In this document: positions 42,606 through 51,208 of the stretch, piece after piece
Layout: every line of letters starts with the position of its first letter
How positions within the stretch are numbered: position 1 is the first letter of the stretch
Source of the DNA: Gaiella sp038230035
GTDB taxonomy: Bacteria; Actinomycetota; Thermoleophilia; Gaiellales; Gaiellaceae
DNA: 64,000 nucleotides
Reading direction: 5' to 3'
NCBI GenBank assembly: GCA_038230035.1
Contig: JBBRNX010000005.1
Coordinates: forward strand, 62,001 to 126,000
The notes under the pieces: model-generated
Database searches by the model: none
What the model was told of the DNA's origin: nothing
What the model saw: the letters and a program-made list of their open reading frames with translations, nothing else
Program-made: the position numbers and the translations under genes

Positions 42606-44415
42606 GAGCGTCGCCGCCCGGGACATTGGCCGCGGGCCTCTGCTTCGGCGGCTTCTTCGTCCCGATCCTCACGAGCTGAGTGTCTCCGACGTAGTGTGAG
42701 TGCCAGACGTCGTCGTAGAGGAGCTTTCCGTCGGCCGAGTACACCTTCCGTATCACGGTCGTCGCGGTGGCAGGCGAGCCTCCGTGGTCGACGACCTGCT
42801 CGCCCTTCTTCAGCGCCGGGTCCTTCGTCACCCTGACCGGTGTCGATCCGACGACGGTGAGCGGCGCGACCTGTGACTCGACGCGCCGGTTCTGCGGCGT
42901 CCCGTAGATCGTCACCGTGAGCGAGCCGGTCGAGACGAACGTGCGGATCAGCAGCCAGTGGCGGGTGTCGTTGCGGAACTTGAGATCGACGCTCGGGTAA
43001 TCGACGGTCGCGTCGCGCCCGAGCGGGTAGTGGCTGATGTACAGCGCATGGTTCGTCCGCTCGGTGATCGGCAGTCCGCCGTCGAACGCAGCGTTGAACG
43101 TGGTCGTCGACACCTGGCACACACCGCCGCCAAGACCTGTCGTCACCTCGCCGTTGATGATCACGGGCGCGACCTCGAAGCCCTTCGCAGCGGTGCGGGC
43201 GCCGGTGGTCTTGTTGAACGAGAACGTCGCACCGGGGGCGACCAGGGCGCCGTCGATCAGCTGCGCGACCAGCGCGACGTTGTGCAGCCGCTCAGGGATG
43301 CCGCCGTACGTCGTCGAGTAACTCGAAACCTCGCCGACGATGCCCATCGCCTTCGCCTGCGCTGTCGTCCGGGCAGGCTGCGCGACCCGGACGACCGTGT
43401 CGGCACTTCGATCGACGGTCGAAAGCGCTGCGGCGAGGAGCGCACGGGACGTCGCGACGACGTCCAGTGCAAGGCCCGGCTTCGAGGGCACGACTCCTAC
43501 GCGGTTTCCGGCAAGGATCCGGAACGTCGCGTCGACCGGCTTTCGGGCAACGAACTTCCCGAGTTGCGCGAAGTACGCCTCTGCAGCCGCGCCACCGATA
43601 GCCAGCTTCGTCGAACCCCCCGACGGCAACGTCAGCAACTCGGCGATCCGCCAACGCGCCAGCCGCCAGACGGTGCCTCCATGAACCAGCCGAACCGGCT
43701 CGGACAACGCGAGTCGGGCGCGCTGTGCCGCACCGGCGAGCAACGCCGCCGTGACACGTTGTGGCGCGCTCACAACAGTCAGCGAGACGTTGGACGGATG
43801 ATCGAGACCGCCCAGCGCCTGCACGATCGCGTGCGACGCCGCCGGTCGGCGGAGCGCCTGCCCCGCCTTGCCTGGGACGACCTCGACCGAAAGACCGTGC
43901 CGCACAAGAGACGCATCGACCTGCTTCACGTCAACAGCGTTCGCAACCTCGGAAACGGCGTACTGCAACGGCGTCCGGTACGCCGTGACATGGGCAGAGA
44001 TGTGGTTCCCGAACAGCCGCGTCCGCGCACGCCGAAACGCACGAACCGGCCAAAACCCATCGCCGTCGTGGCGCGCCGCCGTAACAGCCTGCTGCCAGTC
44101 GGACCGAACACCGAGCTCCGAGGCGGAGTAGCGAAACGCCTTGCCTGCAGCCGTAAAGACAACGGGCGCCGTCGCCACCGCGGCCTCTTTCGCACCCAGC
44201 CGCGCCACCGCCTGACGCTGCGTCAAGCCGCCGACATCGACTCCGTCGATCGAGGTGCCGGACGCGAGAGACGACGGCGACCCGGCGAATACCAATCCGA
44301 GACCCACCGCGGCAGCCACGACCGGCAGCAGCACGACAAGCGCCCGGCGTACCACGACGACGGACTGGCGGTGACGACGCGCGCGCGTCCGGTAGATGGT
44401 CGTGTCGGCGCTCAA
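42589..44415 (-). CDS. VanW family protein with peptidoglycan-binding domain
   Basis: 608 residues. A cytoplasmic basic start (RTRARRHRQ) precedes one membrane helix (about 24-45). Two periplasmic PG-binding-4-type repeats span about 55-330, and the VanW domain about 375-510 (EVSSYSTTYGGIPERLHNVALVAQLIDGALVAPGATFSFN, GLGGGVCQVSTTTFNAAFDGGLPITERTNH, DYPSVDLKFRNDT). A G5-like end and a Pro/Lys tail follow. VanW proteins are cell-wall linked, possibly vancomycin-resistance related, but their reaction is unclear. TTG start 44415 is 9 nt after TAGACT. It is not in a van gene cluster. Confidence 0.87.
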   Translation of the reverse strand: MSADTTIYRTRARRHRQSVVVVRRALVVLLPVVAAAVGLGLVFAGSPSSLASGTSIDGVDVGGLTQRQAVARLGAKEAAVATAPVVFTAAGKAFRYSASELGVRSDWQQAVTAARHDGDGFWPVRAFRRARTRLFGNHISAHVTAYRTPLQYAVSEVANAVDVKQVDASLVRHGLSVEVVPGKAGQALRRPAASHAIVQALGGLDHPSNVSLTVVSAPQRVTAALLAGAAQRARLALSEPVRLVHGGTVWRLARWRIAELLTLPSGGSTKLAIGGAAAEAYFAQLGKFVARKPVDATFRILAGNRVGVVPSKPGLALDVVATSRALLAAALSTVDRSADTVVRVAQPARTTAQAKAMGIVGEVSSYSTTYGGIPERLHNVALVAQLIDGALVAPGATFSFNKTTGARTAAKGFEVAPVIINGEVTTGLGGGVCQVSTTTFNAAFDGGLPITERTNHALYISHYPLGRDATVDYPSVDLKFRNDTRHWLLIRTFVSTGSLTVTIYGTPQNRRVESQVAPLTVVGSTPVRVTKDPALKKGEQVVDHGGSPATATTVIRKVYSADGKLLYDDVWHSHYVGDTQLVRIGTKKPPKQRPAANVPGGDAPTRAA

Positions 44416-44645
44416 CGAGACGCCAGTCTAGCGGCGACCGCAGACCTGTCCCGGCGGCGATTACACCCTCCACACAACAGAGATTGAATCGATACCCAAT
44501 TGGCACAAAGTGCGCGCAATACGTGCGCTTTTTGCGACTAGAATTGAAACCGGGAGGTGGGTTGGGGTGCCCCGACCGAGAGCCGCTCGTAGCGACAATC
44601 GGCGCTCTGGCAATGGCTCGAAGGCGGGCCCGTCCGAGCCAGGTG

Positions 44646-45842
44646 TCAGCCGCCGTGCGGCAGGAAGATCTCGCGTGCGATGACGAGCCGCTGGATCTGC
44701 GACGTGCCCTCATAGATCTGGAACAGCTTCGCGTCCCGCATCAGCTTCTCGACCGGGTACTCCTTCATGTAGCCGTACCCGCCGTAGATCTGCACTGCGT
44801 CGGTCGTCGCCTTCATCGCTGTGTCCGCGGCGAACCGCTTTGCAAACGACGAGTAGAGCGTCGCGCCGCGGCCGCGGCCCTCGTCGAGCATCCACGCCGC
44901 CTGCCAGACCAGGAGACGGGAAGCCTCGATCTCGGTTGCCATGTCGGCGATCATGAAGTTGATCGCCTGGTGCATCGCGATCGGCACGTCGAACGTCACG
45001 CGTTCCTTCGCATAGGCGACCGCCAGCTCGTAGGCCGCCTGCGCCACCCCGACCGCGCCGGCCGCGGTGCCCGGGCGCGTGAAGTCGAGCGTCTGCATGG
45101 CGATCTTGAAGCCGTCGCCCTCCGCGCCGAGTCGGTTGCCGGCGGGCACCTTCACGTCGGCCAGAGCGAAGGCGGACGTGTCCGTCGCACGCTGCCCCAT
45201 CTTGTCGAGGTGCTTCTCGATCGAGAGTCCGTCCGAGTCCATCGGCACGACGAACGCCGACAGGCCCCGGTGCCCTTGCGATCGATCCGTCGATGCGAAC
45301 ACGACCGACCATGCAGCGTGACCGGCGTTCGTGATGAACATCTTCGACCCGTTGAGCACGTAGTCATCGCCGACCCGCTCCGCCGTCGTCTTGATGCGCG
45401 CTGCGTCCGAGCCCGCGTCCGGCTCGGTCAGAGCGAACGAGCAGAGGATCGGTGCGTCGACGAGCGGAGCGAGCCACTCGCGCTTCTGCTCGTCCGTTCC
45501 CGCAATCAGGACAGGCCCGGCGCCCAGGCCGTTGACGACGAGCGTCGTGCCGATGCCCGAGCAGCCCCAGTTCAGCTCCTCGTTGATCAGCATCCCGTCG
45601 AAGCACGAGAGACCGGGGCCACCAAGCTCCACGGGAACATGCAGGTTCATCAGACCGAGTTCGTGCGCCTTGACCACGAGCTCCGCAGGGTGAGTCTGGC
45701 TGGCGTCGTACTCGGCAGCCCGAGGGCGGATCTCCTTCTCGGCGAACTCGCGCGCCAGGGCGCGCAACGCCGCCTGCTCATCCGTGAGTGCGAAGGACAC
45801 CCCTGACACCCCGCGGGCGACATCGGTCTCGGTGGCAGCCAC
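44646..45842 (-). CDS. Acyl-CoA dehydrogenase
   Basis: 398 residues. It opens FALTDEQAALRALAREFAEKEIRPRAAEYDASQTHP. The FAD/substrate motif CSFALTEPDAGSDAARIKTTA and YVLNGSKMFITNAGHA follow, then FDFTRPGTAAGAVGVAQAAYELAVAYAKER and the catalytic Glu in FQIYEGTSQIQRLVIAREI. It introduces a trans double bond into acyl-CoA with FAD and hands electrons to ETF. I chose GTG 45842 because GGAGG lies about 6 nt upstream; a TTG at 45854 overlaps the ribosome site. A palindromic operator candidate lies 22 nt upstream. Confidence 0.92.
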   Translation of the reverse strand: MAATETDVARGVSGVSFALTDEQAALRALAREFAEKEIRPRAAEYDASQTHPAELVVKAHELGLMNLHVPVELGGPGLSCFDGMLINEELNWGCSGIGTTLVVNGLGAGPVLIAGTDEQKREWLAPLVDAPILCSFALTEPDAGSDAARIKTTAERVGDDYVLNGSKMFITNAGHAAWSVVFASTDRSQGHRGLSAFVVPMDSDGLSIEKHLDKMGQRATDTSAFALADVKVPAGNRLGAEGDGFKIAMQTLDFTRPGTAAGAVGVAQAAYELAVAYAKERVTFDVPIAMHQAINFMIADMATEIEASRLLVWQAAWMLDEGRGRGATLYSSFAKRFAADTAMKATTDAVQIYGGYGYMKEYPVEKLMRDAKLFQIYEGTSQIQRLVIAREIFLPHGG

Positions 45843-45863
45843 TGAACCCTCCAAGCCTGTCGA

Positions 45864-45887
45864 TTGACTAGTCAGTCAACAAGTTTA
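45864..45887 (-). promoter_or_regulatory. Candidate -10 box and TetR/FadR-type operator before the acyl-CoA dehydrogenase
   Basis: TTGACT-AGTC-AGTCAA (45864-45879) is a perfect 6-4-6 inverted repeat, the form of operator bound by TetR-type regulators of fatty-acid genes. On the minus strand TAAACT (45882-45887) lies just upstream of it as a -10 box, so a bound repressor would cover the start point. No TetR gene is in this window. Confidence 0.5.
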
Positions 45888-45933
45888 GACAGCTACCGCC
45901 GCTTACGCAACACGAGAAACGTACGGTCACCCT

Positions 45934-46743
45934 GTGGACACCACGCTGGCATTCACGCTCACCGAGACCGCCGTCTGGCGTTGGGATTCCGACGCCGGCG
46001 TTCGTCGGCCGATCCTCGAGAGGCTCGACTGGCAGGCGCGCACCGGCGAGGTGTGGGCGCTACTCGGACCGAACGGCGCCGGGAAGACGACGCTCCTGAC
46101 TGTGCTCGGTGCCGTCGAGTTTCCGAGTAGCGGCACGGTCGAGATCCTCGGTAAGAGGCTCGGCCGGACGGACGTCTTCCGGCTCCGCGAGCAGATCGGC
46201 TTCGTGGACGCCCGGCTGGGTCGGCGCTTTGCGCCCGAGTTGACCGTCGCCGAGGTCGTCCGGACGGGTGCCACCGGAACGATCGGGCTCTTCGACGAGC
46301 GACTGACAACCGACGACCGAGACCGCGCGGTTGGGCTACTCCGGACGATCGGTGTCGCCCACCTGGCCGACCGCCAGTTCGCCGTGTGCTCGCACGGAGA
46401 GCGCACACGGGCGCTGATCGCGCGAGCGCTCGTCGCAGGCCCGCGACTGCTGCTGCTCGACGAGCCGGGCTCAGGACTCGATCTGGGGGGTCGCGAGACG
46501 CTGCTCGCCGCACTCGGTCACGTCGTCGCCGGAGACTCGGGGCTCACCATCGTCTTTACGACCCACCACCTGGAGGAGCTCCCGCCGGAGACGACGCACG
46601 CGCTCCTCCTGCGCGAAGGCCGGGTCGTCGCGGCCGGCCCGGCCGACGACGCGCTCACGTCCAGTTCGCTGAGCGCCTGCTTCGGGCTGGACGTGCTCGT
46701 CGAGCGTTCTGCCGGGCGCTGGCGTGCAACAGCCAGCCGGTAG
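45934..46743 (+). CDS. ABC transporter ATP-binding protein, no permease partner nearby
   Basis: 269 residues. Walker A LLGPNGAGKTTLLTVLGAVEFPSSG is near residue 45, the Q-loop LREQIGFVDARLG follows, and Walker B is LLLLDEPGSGLDLGG with switch His in VFTTHHLEEL. The signature motif is degenerate: CSHGERTRALIARALV replaces LSGGQ. This fits ModF-like or other orphan ABC ATPases of unknown role. GTG 45934 is 6 nt after TACGGT, a leaderless-type start. It lies between two acyl-CoA dehydrogenase genes, 46 nt before the next one. Confidence 0.85.
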   Translation: MDTTLAFTLTETAVWRWDSDAGVRRPILERLDWQARTGEVWALLGPNGAGKTTLLTVLGAVEFPSSGTVEILGKRLGRTDVFRLREQIGFVDARLGRRFAPELTVAEVVRTGATGTIGLFDERLTTDDRDRAVGLLRTIGVAHLADRQFAVCSHGERTRALIARALVAGPRLLLLDEPGSGLDLGGRETLLAALGHVVAGDSGLTIVFTTHHLEELPPETTHALLLREGRVVAAGPADDALTSSSLSACFGLDVLVERSAGRWRATASR

Positions 46744-46789
46744 TTTTTCTATAGAATCTCGCGGTCGCCCACACGCCTTCGGAGGAACT

Positions 46790-47977
46790 GTGACTGCCAC
46801 GACCGAGCTTCAAGCCCTCGATCCGCTCGACTTTCTCGCGCTCGACGCGCTCCTCGACGACGAGGAGAAGGCGATCCGCGACACCGTCCGCCAGTTCGTC
46901 AGAGAGCAGGTCACCCCGTACGTCGGCGAGTGGTTCGAGCAGGGGATCCTGCCCCGCGAGCTGATCGCCGAGCTCGGCAAGCTCGGCCTCTTCGGGATGC
47001 ACCTCGAGGGCTACGGCCTCCCCGGAGCGAGCGCCGTCGCCTACGGCCTTACCTGCCTGGAGCTCGAGGCCGGCGACTCGGGCGTGCGCAGCGCCGTCTC
47101 GGTGCAGGGCTCGCTCGCGATGTTCGCAATCTGGCGCTGGGGCTCCGAGGAGCAGAAGGAGCGCTGGCTGCCGCCGATGCACACCGGCGAGGCGATCGGC
47201 TGCTTCGGCCTGACCGAACCCGACGCCGGCTCCGACCCCGGCTCGATGCGCACACACGCGCGGCGCGACGGCACGGACTGGATCCTGAACGGCGCGAAGA
47301 TGTGGATCACGAACGGAACGATCGCCGACGTCGCCATCGTGTGGGCGCGCACCGACGACAACGCGATCCGCGGCTTCCTCGTCGAGAAGGGCACTCCCGG
47401 GTTCACGGCGCCGGAGATCCACCGCAAGCTCTCGCTGCGCGCGTCCGTCACGTCCGAGCTCGTTCTGCAGGACGTCCGCGTGCCCGATGCGAACCTGCTG
47501 CCCGGCATCTCGACCCTGCGCGGTCCGCTCTCGTGTCTGAACGAAGCGCGCTACGGCATCGTGTGGGGTGCCGTCGGCGCTGCGCGGGCGTGCCTCGAGT
47601 CGGCGCTCGACTACGCGAAGGAGCGGATCGTCTTCGGCAAGCCGATCTCGGCGTATCAGCTGACGCAGCAGAAGCTCGCGGAGATGGCGCTCGAGGTGAA
47701 CCGCGGCACGCTGGTCGCGCTCCACATCGGCCGGATGAAGGACAACGGGACCCTGCGCCAGGAGCACGTCAGCATGGGGAAGATGGGCAACGTGCGTGGG
47801 GCGATCGAGGTCGCACGCAGTGCGCGCACGATCCTCGGCGGCAACGGGATCACGCTCGAGTATCCAGTGATCCGCCATGCGAACAACCTCGAATCGGTGC
47901 TCACGTACGAGGGCACGCACGAGGTGCACACGCTCGTCGTCGGCCAGGCGCTCACCGGCCAGAGCGCATTCCGCTGA
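46790..47977 (+). CDS. Acyl-CoA dehydrogenase, glutaryl-CoA dehydrogenase-like
   Basis: 395 residues. CFGLTEPDAGSDPGSMRTHARRDGTDWILNGAKMWITNG and the catalytic Glu in VLTYEGTHEVHTLVVGQALTGQSAF (TYEGTH) match the glutaryl-CoA dehydrogenase branch rather than fatty-acyl dehydrogenases. ITLEYPVIRHANNLESV is the next clue, since GCDH has EY-X-VIRHAMNLE. Such enzymes oxidise and decarboxylate glutaryl-CoA to crotonyl-CoA in lysine/tryptophan breakdown. GTG 46790 has GGAGG 6 nt upstream. TAGAAT at 46752-46757 is a likely -10 box. A GntR gene follows closely. Confidence 0.85.
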   Translation: MTATTELQALDPLDFLALDALLDDEEKAIRDTVRQFVREQVTPYVGEWFEQGILPRELIAELGKLGLFGMHLEGYGLPGASAVAYGLTCLELEAGDSGVRSAVSVQGSLAMFAIWRWGSEEQKERWLPPMHTGEAIGCFGLTEPDAGSDPGSMRTHARRDGTDWILNGAKMWITNGTIADVAIVWARTDDNAIRGFLVEKGTPGFTAPEIHRKLSLRASVTSELVLQDVRVPDANLLPGISTLRGPLSCLNEARYGIVWGAVGAARACLESALDYAKERIVFGKPISAYQLTQQKLAEMALEVNRGTLVALHIGRMKDNGTLRQEHVSMGKMGNVRGAIEVARSARTILGGNGITLEYPVIRHANNLESVLTYEGTHEVHTLVVGQALTGQSAFR

Positions 47978-47982
47978 TCCAG

Positions 47983-48645
47983 ATGGCGGTCGCTGCGCAG
48001 GCCGTCCCCACCCCGACCGCGCAGGCCCGCGCGGCCTCCGCGTTGCGCGCCGCGATCCTCGAAGGAGAGCTCCGCCCCGGGCAGCGTGTGAACCAGGAGC
48101 TGTGGGCCGAGCGGGCAGGCGTCAGCATGATTCCCGTTCGCGAGGCCCTGCGGGGGCTCGCGGGAGAGGGCCTCGTGACGTACCGGCCGCGCCGTGGCTA
48201 CGCCGTCACCGAGTTCGACCTCGACGAGTTGGACGAGATCTATCGGCTGCGGCGGCTCCTCGAGACCGAGGCGCTACGCGAGGGAATCCCCCGTGCGACC
48301 CCAGCTGACGTCGGCGCACTGCGCGACGCGGCCGACGCCTGCCTGGCCGCGGGTCGCCGCGGCGACATCGCCGGGCAGCTCGCGGCCAACCGGCGCTTCC
48401 ACGACCGGCTGCACTCTCTTGCCGGCACCCGTGCGCTGTCCCGCCTGATCGATCTCCTCTGGGACTCGACGGAGGCGTATCGCGCGCTCTACTACACGCT
48501 CGAGGACGAGACCGCCGAGAGCGACCGGGCACACCGCGCAATCCTGGCGGCAGTCGAGCGCGCCGACACGGCCGCAGCAATCGCGCTGCAAGACGCACAC
48601 CGCGACCGCGCGCTCGAACGTCTCCAGCTCGCGCTCGCCGGCTGA
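47983..48645 (+). CDS. GntR family transcriptional regulator (FCD domain)
   Basis: 220 residues. The N-terminal winged helix (ASALRAAILEGELRPGQRVNQELWAERAGVSMIPVREALRGLAGEGLVTYRPRRGYAVTEF) spans about 15-80. The C-terminal all-helical FCD/FadR-type effector domain follows (LRDAADACLAAGRRGDIAGQLAANRRFHDRLHSLAG, HRAILAAVERADTAAAIALQDAHRDRALERL). It starts 5 nt after the dehydrogenase stop, so it probably regulates that gene by sensing a metabolite, by analogy with other FadR/GntR regulators. Effector unknown. Confidence 0.9.
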   Translation: MAVAAQAVPTPTAQARAASALRAAILEGELRPGQRVNQELWAERAGVSMIPVREALRGLAGEGLVTYRPRRGYAVTEFDLDELDEIYRLRRLLETEALREGIPRATPADVGALRDAADACLAAGRRGDIAGQLAANRRFHDRLHSLAGTRALSRLIDLLWDSTEAYRALYYTLEDETAESDRAHRAILAAVERADTAAAIALQDAHRDRALERLQLALAG

Positions 48646-48666
48646 GCTCCGGCGACGAAGCGCTCT

Positions 48667-49395
48667 CTAGCGACCGCCGCGTAGTCGGGAGCCAACCCAG
48701 TCGATGGCGCGCTCCACAGCAGCCCTGGACTGTTCAGCGTGGTCGACCATGTCGAACGCGTGACGGCCGTCCGGGACGTCGATGATTTCGAGGCTTGCTC
48801 CGGCGTCGGCACTCGCTCTCACGAACGCATCAACGGCGGCCGCGACGTCCGGCTGCTCCCGACCGGCTCGGGTCAGGAGAATCGGGAGTTCCCCGGCCCT
48901 GCGTAGCGCTTCGGCGGGAGCGATGGCAACATCTCCAAGTTCCTCCTGCGTCGGGCAGATCGGGTAACTGGCGGCGACGCACCGAAGCCAGCTCGGCGGC
49001 TCGCTCAGCCAGTTGCCCATCAGAATCCCTCCGCCGGAGAAGAACCACAGCGCGAGCCGGTCGGAGTCGACCAGAGGGTCGCTGCGAACGCGTTCGACCG
49101 CTGCTGCGATGTCCTGGCCGGCCTTCTCGATCAGGTCGAGACCGTGGAACCCGTGGTCGAACGTCACTCCCACAAGCCCGCGCGACGCTACGGCGGAACC
49201 GTAGCCCTGGTAGACCGGCCAGTCGCGCGGCGTCGGCCGAAGATCCAGCGGCAGCGGCCCGCCGTGGACGAACACCAGGGCAGGCGCAGGCTCGTTGCCT
49301 TCGAGGCGATAGACGTCGATGTTCCCCTCCCGGACCGGGGTCACCGGATCCGGCTGGAGCACGAAAGGGGCCATGAACGGAGGACGATCGCTCAC
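48667..49395 (-). CDS. Alpha/beta hydrolase (dienelactone hydrolase-like)
   Basis: 242 residues. An oxyanion-type strand ALVFVHGGPLPLDLRP starts the fold. A nucleophile elbow is FFSGGGILMGNWL. An acid in LPILLTRAGREQPDVAAAV and a His in DVPDGRHAFDMVDHAEQSRAAVERAIDWV complete a triad. This pattern fits dienelactone or S-formylglutathione-like esterases; the substrate cannot be given. GTG 49395 lies 8 nt after TAGGTT. It is divergent from the membrane-protein gene and convergent with GntR (21-nt gap). Confidence 0.83.
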   Translation of the reverse strand: MSDRPPFMAPFVLQPDPVTPVREGNIDVYRLEGNEPAPALVFVHGGPLPLDLRPTPRDWPVYQGYGSAVASRGLVGVTFDHGFHGLDLIEKAGQDIAAAVERVRSDPLVDSDRLALWFFSGGGILMGNWLSEPPSWLRCVAASYPICPTQEELGDVAIAPAEALRRAGELPILLTRAGREQPDVAAAVDAFVRASADAGASLEIIDVPDGRHAFDMVDHAEQSRAAVERAIDWVGSRLRGGR

Positions 49396-49463
49396 CTCCG
49401 ATCAACCTAACAGCCGCCGCCGAGACGGTTCGCGACGGGCGCAGCTGCGCGTAGGATCGGGGC

Positions 49464-50237
49464 ATGATCGTTGCGCTTCTCCCGGCTTCGCCGAGACGGC
49501 GTCGACGCATCGCCTGGCTCGCAGCTGCCGGGGCCGTGGTCGCGATCGTCGTCGCCGCGCTCTTCATGCTGCCGTCACCGCACAAGATCCCCGAGACGTT
49601 CTCCGGCAGCGCGACGGTCGACAGGCCCGGCCAGACGCATGTGCCGCCGCTGGAGCGGCAGCGCATCAATACGGTGGTCGACCGCTTCGTCATAGCCGCG
49701 CTCGAGAGGGGCGACCTGGGGAACGCCTGGGATCTCGCCGGCCCAGACCTGCGCGGGACGAGCACACGCGCGGACTGGGTCGCCGGCAGGACGCCGGTGT
49801 CCGCGTTCCCGGCGGCCGGCGAACACTTCCACGGCTGGACGCACATCGTCGCGCGGCCGGGTAGCGTCACGTTCGACCTGCTCATCCAGCCGCGCAAAGG
49901 GGCGAAGGTCGGCGCCACCGCCTACAGCGTGCAGGTCGTCCGGCGCCACGGTGGCTGGATCGTCAACCGCTGGTACACGCAGGCGACGTTCACACCCGTC
50001 GGAACCAAGAAACCGCGGATCGTCGGACCGAACGACTTCGGCGCCGGCACGCCAGGCCCGGTGGAAGGGCACGGCGAACGAGCGCGGCTATCCCGGTGGT
50101 GGTTGGCCGTTCCGGTCTCCTTCTTCGCCCTCGGCCTGCTCGCGGTAGGGATCGTCCTCAGCCGCAACTGGCTCCGCTACCGACACATGCGCACCGTCCT
50201 CGACGCCGAACGTGCGCGCGACGAGCGCGTTCTCTAG
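49464..50237 (+). CDS. Conserved two-helix membrane protein with NTF2-like domain
   Basis: 257 residues. A basic start (RRRRRIAW) leads into membrane helix 1 (about 17-35), and helix 2 is near 205-227 (WWLAVPVSFFALGLLAVGIVLS). The extracytoplasmic middle (VDRFVIAALERGDLGNAWDLAGPDLRGTSTRADWV, then FDLLIQPRKGAKVGATAYSVQVVRRHGGWIVNRWY) has an NTF2/Mce-associated look. The C-terminus RYRHMRTVLDAERARDERVL is cytoplasmic. ATG 49464 is 6 nt after TAGGAT. No function recognised; its place before glycosyltransferases may mean an envelope role. Confidence 0.8.
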   Translation: MIVALLPASPRRRRRIAWLAAAGAVVAIVVAALFMLPSPHKIPETFSGSATVDRPGQTHVPPLERQRINTVVDRFVIAALERGDLGNAWDLAGPDLRGTSTRADWVAGRTPVSAFPAAGEHFHGWTHIVARPGSVTFDLLIQPRKGAKVGATAYSVQVVRRHGGWIVNRWYTQATFTPVGTKKPRIVGPNDFGAGTPGPVEGHGERARLSRWWLAVPVSFFALGLLAVGIVLSRNWLRYRHMRTVLDAERARDERVL

Positions 50238-50267
50238 CGGCGGACCTGACCCCCACTAGTGTCGAGG

Positions 50268-51208
50268 ATGGAGGTTGAGGGCCGGCGGCAGCCTGGCGCG
50301 CCCGCCAGGGAGCTGGTCTTCTCGGTGATCGTGCCGACGTTCGCCCGGCCCAGTGCGTTGACGGGCTGCCTTGCCGCGCTTGCCGTGCTCGATTTCCCGC
50401 GCGACGAGTGGGAGGTGATCGTCGTGGACGACGGCAGCGAGAACCCGCCGGATGCGATCGTGCAGAGGTTCGCGAACGATCTCCAGGTGCAACTGGTGCT
50501 GACGTCTCATGCCGGCCCGGCGGCGGCGCGGAATGCAGGCGCAGCAGTCGCCAAGGGACGCTATCTCGCATTTACGGACGACGACTGCAGACCAACAGCC
50601 GGCTGGCTGCGAGCGCTGCGGTCACGCCTGGACCTGGATCCCGACGTCCTTGTGGGCGGCAGGACTGTCAATGCAGTGGAGCAAAACCCGTACTCTGCGG
50701 CGAGCCAGTGCCTGATCGACCATCTGTTCTCGTACTACAACGCCGACCCGTCAGACGCCCGCTTGCTGACCTCGAACAACCTCGCGCTCGCAGGCGGCCT
50801 TTTTCGGTCGAGCGAGGGCTTCGACGAGCGGTTTCCGGTTGCGGCAGCCGAGGATCGCGAGCTCTGCGATCGCCTACGGCGCGCCGTGCGAAGCTCGTGT
50901 ACGCAACTGACGCAGTCGTTCACCACCACAGTGCCCTGACGCTCGGCCGCTTCTCGCGTCAGCACTGGGGGTACGGCGTGGGCGCGTACCGGTTCCACAA
51001 GTTGCGCGGCGAGTCCACCGGCGAACGGATCCGGGTCGAGCCGCTCTCGTACTACTGGCGCCTGCTCCAGAGCCCGCAGGGCGGCACGCGGGCAGCAACG
51101 CTCGGGCTGCGCTTGCTGGTGATCCTCTCGCAGGTCGCGAACACGCTCGGCTTCCTCGCGGGCCGGCTCGAAGATCGTCGCGCAGGACACGACAGGCGTC
51201 CGCGGTGA
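50268..51208 (+). pseudogene. Family 2 glycosyltransferase, disrupted by a one-base frameshift
   Basis: The first part (VFSVIVPTFARPSALTGCLAALAVLDFPRDEWEVIVVDDGSENPPD, then FTDDDCRPTAGWLRAL with DXD) and FPVAAAEDRELCDRLR are in one frame that stops at 50939. The second part (RAKLVYATDAVVHHHSALTLGRFSRQHWGYGVGAYRF, GLRLLVILSQVANTLGFLAGRL) continues in another frame to TGA 51208, which overlaps the next GTG start. A single base is missing near 50885-50895. GT2 enzymes transfer a sugar from an NDP-sugar to envelope glycans. Start ATG 50268 is 5 nt after TAGTGT; a GTG at 50259 is the alternative. Confidence 0.8.

Noticed and set aside
44506..44535. GCGC hairpin with T-run as terminator
   Set aside because: A T-run follows on the plus strand, but no plus-strand gene ends there.
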